DNA of 9,861 nucleotides, from contig PLBD01000314.1 of NCBI GenBank assembly GCA_003135315.1, forward strand, positions 6,785 to 16,645, in the 5' to 3' direction. Origin of the DNA: Acidobacteriaceae bacterium. GTDB taxonomy: Bacteria; Acidobacteriota; Terriglobia; Terriglobales; Acidobacteriaceae. The notes beneath the pieces are model-generated. The model saw only the letters and a list, made by a program, of their open reading frames with translations. It was not told where the DNA came from and searched no databases. How positions within the stretch are numbered: position 1 is the first letter of the stretch; every line of letters begins with the position of its first letter. The translations under genes and the position numbers were made by a program. Positions 7,155 through 9,861 of the stretch are shown here, piece after piece.

Positions 7155-7679
7155 TCTCCTCGTGAAGGCCGCGGATCCGCAAAGCCTGCTCAGCGCAAAG
7201 CTGTCAGCCAGGCGTCAAGCGGACTCTCTATCCAGGCCGCAGCGGCAGCCGATAGGGGGCGTTCGAAGTGTACCGCGAGCGTCAAGGGCGTATAAAATTT
7301 CACTTGTCTGCCGTGCCACTGAGGTCAGCAGGTTGGTCGAAAAATTCGGGAACTTTCGATTCTGGTATCATGAAACACAAGCAGGATGTGGCAAGAAAGT
7401 GCTCCCAACTTGCCTTTGGGGTATTGGCCGGCAGTAATCGTGTTCCCATCACGATCCGCCTTCGGCTCGTGGGGCCTTTCTTTCTGTGCGCCAAGTCGTC
7501 ATGACGAGTGATGTCGATGTATTTCATAGCCCGCACCCGGCGCTGATTCCGGGATCTGCGGCCGACGACGCAAATGGCGCAATACTTCAGATCGCTGAGC
7601 GAAGTGCGCTGGGATCAACCAACGGCTTTTGAGCTGTTGCGGCAGGGGCACGTTCTGACAAGGAATGGAGGGTAACAAA
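7155..7679. promoter_or_regulatory. Divergent intergenic region between the GH15-tkt-pgi-zwf cluster and the RpiB-AraC regulator
   Basis: About 525 bp without a supported gene; it should carry promoters for both directions. For the minus strand a weak sigma70-like candidate is GTGGCA (7314-7319) and TATACG (7289-7294), 19 bp apart; both boxes are imperfect. For the plus strand the only hint is an extended -10-like TGGTATCAT (7363-7371) with no good -35. Other elements seen: the perfect palindrome TCGTCATGACGA (7496-7507); the direct repeat GCGTCAAG (7212-7219 and 7279-7286); alternative hairpins at 7437-7471; and an interrupted palindrome TCGCT-G-AGCGA (7592-7602). Short ORFs on both strands here lack ribosome binding sites and recognisable similarity. 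Regulation by the adjacent AraC-type protein is inferred from position only. Confidence 0.5.
7667..7672 (+). promoter_or_regulatory. Ribosome binding site of the RpiB-AraC gene
   Basis: GGAGGG lies 7 nt before GTG at 7680. It overlaps the in-frame ATG at 7665, so it cannot serve that ATG, which has only AAGGA directly adjacent to it. This makes GTG 7680 the better start and also places the first residues (MQIAIASDEAG) exactly where RpiB proteins begin. Confidence 0.75.
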
Positions 7680-8480
7680 GTGCAAATTGCGATCGCTTCT
7701 GATGAAGCAGGGCATGAAGCTAAACAGCGGCTTGCCGCGAACCTGATTGCGGCTGGACACGAAGTCACGGATGCTGCGCCGCCAGTCCAGGGCCAGGGCC
7801 GGACCGATTACGCCGAGCAGGTTGCGCTGTCAGTGTTGCGGCACGACACCGAGCGCGGCATCATCATCAGCAGCCGGGCGGTCGGCGCGTCGGTGGGCGC
7901 GAATCGCGTCCCCGGAGTCCGCGCGGCGCTGTGCAGCGACGCGCATTCCGCCCACGTCGGCGCCAAGATCGAGGGCATGAACGTTTTGGTGCTGGCGTTG
8001 CATTCCTTGGATGACGAGCGCGCGCGCGACGTGGTCGACGCCTATCTGAATGCCACGCTTGCCCCCATTGAAGTGGTCGGGGGCTTGCCTCCCCGGCGCT
8101 TGCAGCGCGTCTTTGCGTACATCCGGGAGAACGTGGCCCGCGGCTTATCGGTGACCGAACTGGCGCAAGTGGTGGGCATGAGCCAGTATTACTTCTCCAA
8201 GCTGTTCAAGATGAGCACCGGCATAACTCCCCATCAATACGTAATGCGGCAAAGAGTGGAGCGCGCGCAGGAGCATTTGCGCGAGAGCCGGATGGCGCTG
8301 GCCGAGATTGCCACCCAGGTCGGATTCGAAACCCAAAGCCACTTCACCAGCGTGTTTCGCCGACTGGTGGGCGCGACCCCGAAACGCTATCGGGAAATGC
8401 ATCAGGCGAGTCCGCTGGTGTCCGTCCCATCGCCGGGGCAACAAAAGCCTGAAGAGCAGAAGTCAGCGACAGCGGCGTAA
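7680..8480 (+). CDS. RpiB-like sensor domain fused to AraC-family DNA-binding domain (probable pseudo-enzyme transcription regulator)
   Basis: A two-domain protein of 266 residues from GTG 7680 (271 if ATG 7665 is used). Residues 1-135 match the RpiB/LacAB sugar-phosphate isomerase fold: I-A-S-D-E-A-G (5-11), R-T-D-Y-A (41-45), G-I-I-I-S-S-R-A-V-G (60-69), A-N-R-V-P-G-V-R-A-A-L-C (74-85), N-V-L (101-103). Residues 140-240 are an AraC-type domain with two helix-turn-helix units: L-S-V-T-E-L-A-Q-V-V-G-M-S (156-168) and L-A-E-I-A-T-Q-V-G-F-E-T (207-218), followed by F-R-R-L-V-G-A-T-P-K-R-Y-R (226-238). A low-complexity tail ends the protein. Compared with E. coli RpiB as I remember it, His10 is Glu9, Cys66 is Ser64, Thr68 is Arg66, His99 is Ile97, and a three-residue active-site segment after Asp-Tyr is missing. 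Isomerase activity is therefore unlikely; a pentose-phosphate sensor controlling transcription is the natural inference. It is divergent from the pentose phosphate cluster, which is the likely target. The ligand is unknown. Confidence 0.88.
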   Translation: MQIAIASDEAGHEAKQRLAANLIAAGHEVTDAAPPVQGQGRTDYAEQVALSVLRHDTERGIIISSRAVGASVGANRVPGVRAALCSDAHSAHVGAKIEGMNVLVLALHSLDDERARDVVDAYLNATLAPIEVVGGLPPRRLQRVFAYIRENVARGLSVTELAQVVGMSQYYFSKLFKMSTGITPHQYVMRQRVERAQEHLRESRMALAEIATQVGFETQSHFTSVFRRLVGATPKRYREMHQASPLVSVPSPGQQKPEEQKSATAA

Positions 8481-8504
8481 GGAAATCACAATCGCATGCT
8501 AATA

Positions 8505-8534
8505 ACACCGGCGCGACCTGGGTCGCGCCGGTGT
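8505..8534 (+). terminator. Intrinsic terminator between convergent genes
   Basis: A perfect 14-bp inverted repeat (8505-8518 and 8521-8534, left arm ACACCGGCGCGACC) with only TG between the arms; the central pairs would open to form the loop. It is followed by GCTTTT (8535-8540) on the plus strand, 25 nt after the stop of the RpiB-AraC gene. On the minus strand the downstream sequence is TTATTAGC, a weak U tract, so it may also stop the convergent peptidase transcript. The stem is far stronger than the tail. Confidence 0.85.
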
Positions 8535-8559
8535 GCTTTTGGCCGTTTGAGGCGAGGAG

Positions 8560-9861
8560 CTATTGCTGTTGCGGCCGGGCGACCGGCCTCCTCATTTTGG
8601 TTGTGGGGTTGGGCTTCAGCTGGCCAGTCTGCGCCGGCATGAGCTCATTGAGCAGCCCATCGGCGTGATAAATGTTGCGCAGCGACTCGGTAATTGCGCG
8701 GCTGTCCACTTCCACCGCGCGCGCTACTTTGTCGCTGTATGCAAAGTTCCAAACCAGCGATTCGATGTTGCCGTCAAAGATAATGCCGACAACCTCGCCC
8801 GCCTTATTGATCACGGGACTGCCGGAGTTGCCGCCAATAATGTCGGGCGTGGAGACTGTATCGTAGACCGTCTTCAGGTTGATGGCTGACTTGTACTTGA
8901 TCCAGCTATCCGGAAGCTGATACGGCGGCTTGCTGCCGTGCTCGGCAGCGTGCTCGTAGGCTCCGCCCATGGTCGTGAACCACGATACATCCTTGCCGTC
9001 GAGCTTGTAGCCTTCCACCGAGCCATAGCTAAGTCTCAGCGTGAAGGTTGCGTCCGGCGGCACGCTCAGGCCTTTCTGTGCGAACAGCGCCTTGCCGATG
9101 TTCCCGCCACTTTGCCGTAGCACCGCCTGCACCTGGTTCTCATTACGATTGTGAATGGCGGCTGCATCCGGCTCAACTTCCCGCATCATCACGATCAGCG
9201 GATCGGTGCTGGCATTCACCGCTGCCACACCACCTTCATAGAGCTGCTTCCGCACGGCAACATCCTGAAGCTTGGTGCCGTCGATCGCTGCTTTGGCACG
9301 CTCGTCGGGAGTCTTGCCGGCCAGCGCTTTCTTCACGTCGGAGTTGTCGGCGCCGAGTTGGTCCCGCATTTCCGCCAGGCTCTCGCTTAGCAACACCTGC
9401 TCCAGACCCTTGTAGATCGGCGCCGTGGAGAAGAGTTGCTGCTCCAGATTTGGCAGTTGCGATTCCTGATAGTCGTGCATGCGTTGATTGCTGGGCATCT
9501 GCTTTTCATACGCAGCGCGCACGATATAGCGGGCGTACCGCGCCAGGTCGCCGCGGAAACCGCCCATACTGTCGAGATACAACACTTGCTTGTAAATCTG
9601 CTTCTGTACATCCACTGCCTTGGCAATCTGCGCCCAGGGGTCGCCGAACTCCTGTTTGCGCTGCGGATTGGATTCGACGAACTCCTTCAGGCTCTTCTCG
9701 TCGGCGGCTTTGGTGGCCATCACATCCTTGTCCTTCAATCCGTCTTCGTAACCGGTGACGGCCTTGAAGGAATTCTGCAATCCGAATACGTCGCTCTGCG
9801 CTTCGCGTTCGTTCTCCGCCGATTGCGCTCCAAACTTCTGCAGTACATCAACCCGGCGACT
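8560..9861 (-). CDS. S46-family dipeptidyl-peptidase (DPP7-like), C-terminal part (5' end off window)
   Basis: Serine exopeptidase family that removes dipeptides from peptide N-termini in the periplasm or at the cell surface. The visible 433 residues are the C-terminal portion of a family whose members usually have about 700. The frame is open to the window edge (beginning S-R-R-V-D-V-L-Q), and the TTG near 9780 is internal, not a start. The nucleophile motif is G-G-N-S-G-S-P-V with the catalytic Ser codon at 8824-8826. It is followed by I-I-F-D-G-N-I-E-S and the C-terminal segment A-V-E-V-D-S-R-A-I typical of S46. The residue 18 after the Ser is Gly, which in DPP7-type enzymes accompanies a preference for hydrophobic P1 residues, whereas DPP11 has Arg there for Asp/Glu. 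A long helical region occupies about the first 200 visible residues. The catalytic His and Asp and any signal peptide lie outside the window. It ends in a basic, Pro/Gln-rich tail (R-R-P-V-A-R-P-Q-Q-Q). It is convergent with the regulator gene and seems unrelated to the sugar cluster. Confidence 0.93.
   Translation of the reverse strand, partial: SRRVDVLQKFGAQSAENEREAQSDVFGLQNSFKAVTGYEDGLKDKDVMATKAADEKSLKEFVESNPQRKQEFGDPWAQIAKAVDVQKQIYKQVLYLDSMGGFRGDLARYARYIVRAAYEKQMPSNQRMHDYQESQLPNLEQQLFSTAPIYKGLEQVLLSESLAEMRDQLGADNSDVKKALAGKTPDERAKAAIDGTKLQDVAVRKQLYEGGVAAVNASTDPLIVMMREVEPDAAAIHNRNENQVQAVLRQSGGNIGKALFAQKGLSVPPDATFTLRLSYGSVEGYKLDGKDVSWFTTMGGAYEHAAEHGSKPPYQLPDSWIKYKSAINLKTVYDTVSTPDIIGGNSGSPVINKAGEVVGIIFDGNIESLVWNFAYSDKVARAVEVDSRAITESLRNIYHADGLLNELMPAQTGQLKPNPTTKMRRPVARPQQQ

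Noticed and set aside
7370..7632. Two small plus-strand frames (7370-7504 and 7501-7632) overlapping by ATGA
   Set aside because: The ATGA overlap looks like translational coupling, but neither start has a Shine-Dalgarno sequence and neither translation resembles a known protein.
7300..7768. Minus-strand frames of 78 and 89 codons (7300-7536, 7499-7768) in the divergent region
   Set aside because: No ribosome binding sites, no recognisable domains, and the second overlaps the well-supported RpiB-AraC start on the opposite strand.
8560..9780. S46 peptidase as a complete 406-residue gene starting at 9780
   Set aside because: The codon at 9780 is TTG without a ribosome binding site; the frame continues open with family-like sequence to the window edge, and the catalytic His/Asp half would be missing.
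1..9861. CRISPR arrays, tRNA or rRNA genes, insertion sequences, phage genes
   Set aside because: No regularly spaced repeats, RNA-gene signatures, transposase motifs or terminal inverted repeats were seen; all coding sequence reads as ordinary chromosomal metabolism.

Overview
The window is a compact chromosomal segment of central carbohydrate metabolism from a moderately GC-rich bacterium. The combination of a glucodextranase-like GH15 glucosidase, a phosphoglucose isomerase of the type normally fused to transaldolase, an S46 dipeptidyl-peptidase and AraC-type regulation suggests an acidobacterium (Terriglobia/Koribacter-like). This is inferred from gene content and protein style; no marker gene is present to confirm it.

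Layout. Positions 1-7154 hold four minus-strand genes in one direction, with gaps of about 81-108 bp. In transcription order they are a GH15 glucoamylase-type enzyme (4713-7154), transketolase tkt (2550-4607), glucose-6-phosphate isomerase pgi (633-2441) and glucose-6-phosphate dehydrogenase zwf (551 down to the window edge, C-terminus missing). A roughly 525 bp non-coding divergent region (7155-7679) follows. On the plus strand comes an unusual regulator (7680-8480): an RpiB-like domain (ribose-5-phosphate isomerase B) fused to an AraC-type double helix-turn-helix domain. A strong hairpin terminator (8505-8534) separates it from a convergent minus-strand S46 peptidase gene (8560-9861, N-terminus off the window).

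How it fits together. GH15 would release glucose from intracellular alpha-glucans. After phosphorylation by a kinase not seen here, glucose-6-phosphate enters the oxidative pentose phosphate pathway through Zwf or exchanges with fructose-6-phosphate through Pgi, and transketolase runs the non-oxidative branch. The divergent regulator keeps the fold signatures of an enzyme that binds pentose phosphates, but all the key catalytic positions I can align to E. coli RpiB are changed. The simplest reading is a pseudo-enzyme used as a ligand sensor, possibly reporting pentose-phosphate levels to the adjacent pentose phosphate operon. This is the most interesting item in the window. The domain fusion and residue changes are directly visible; the ligand and the target promoter are inferred. 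The S46 peptidase looks functionally unrelated.
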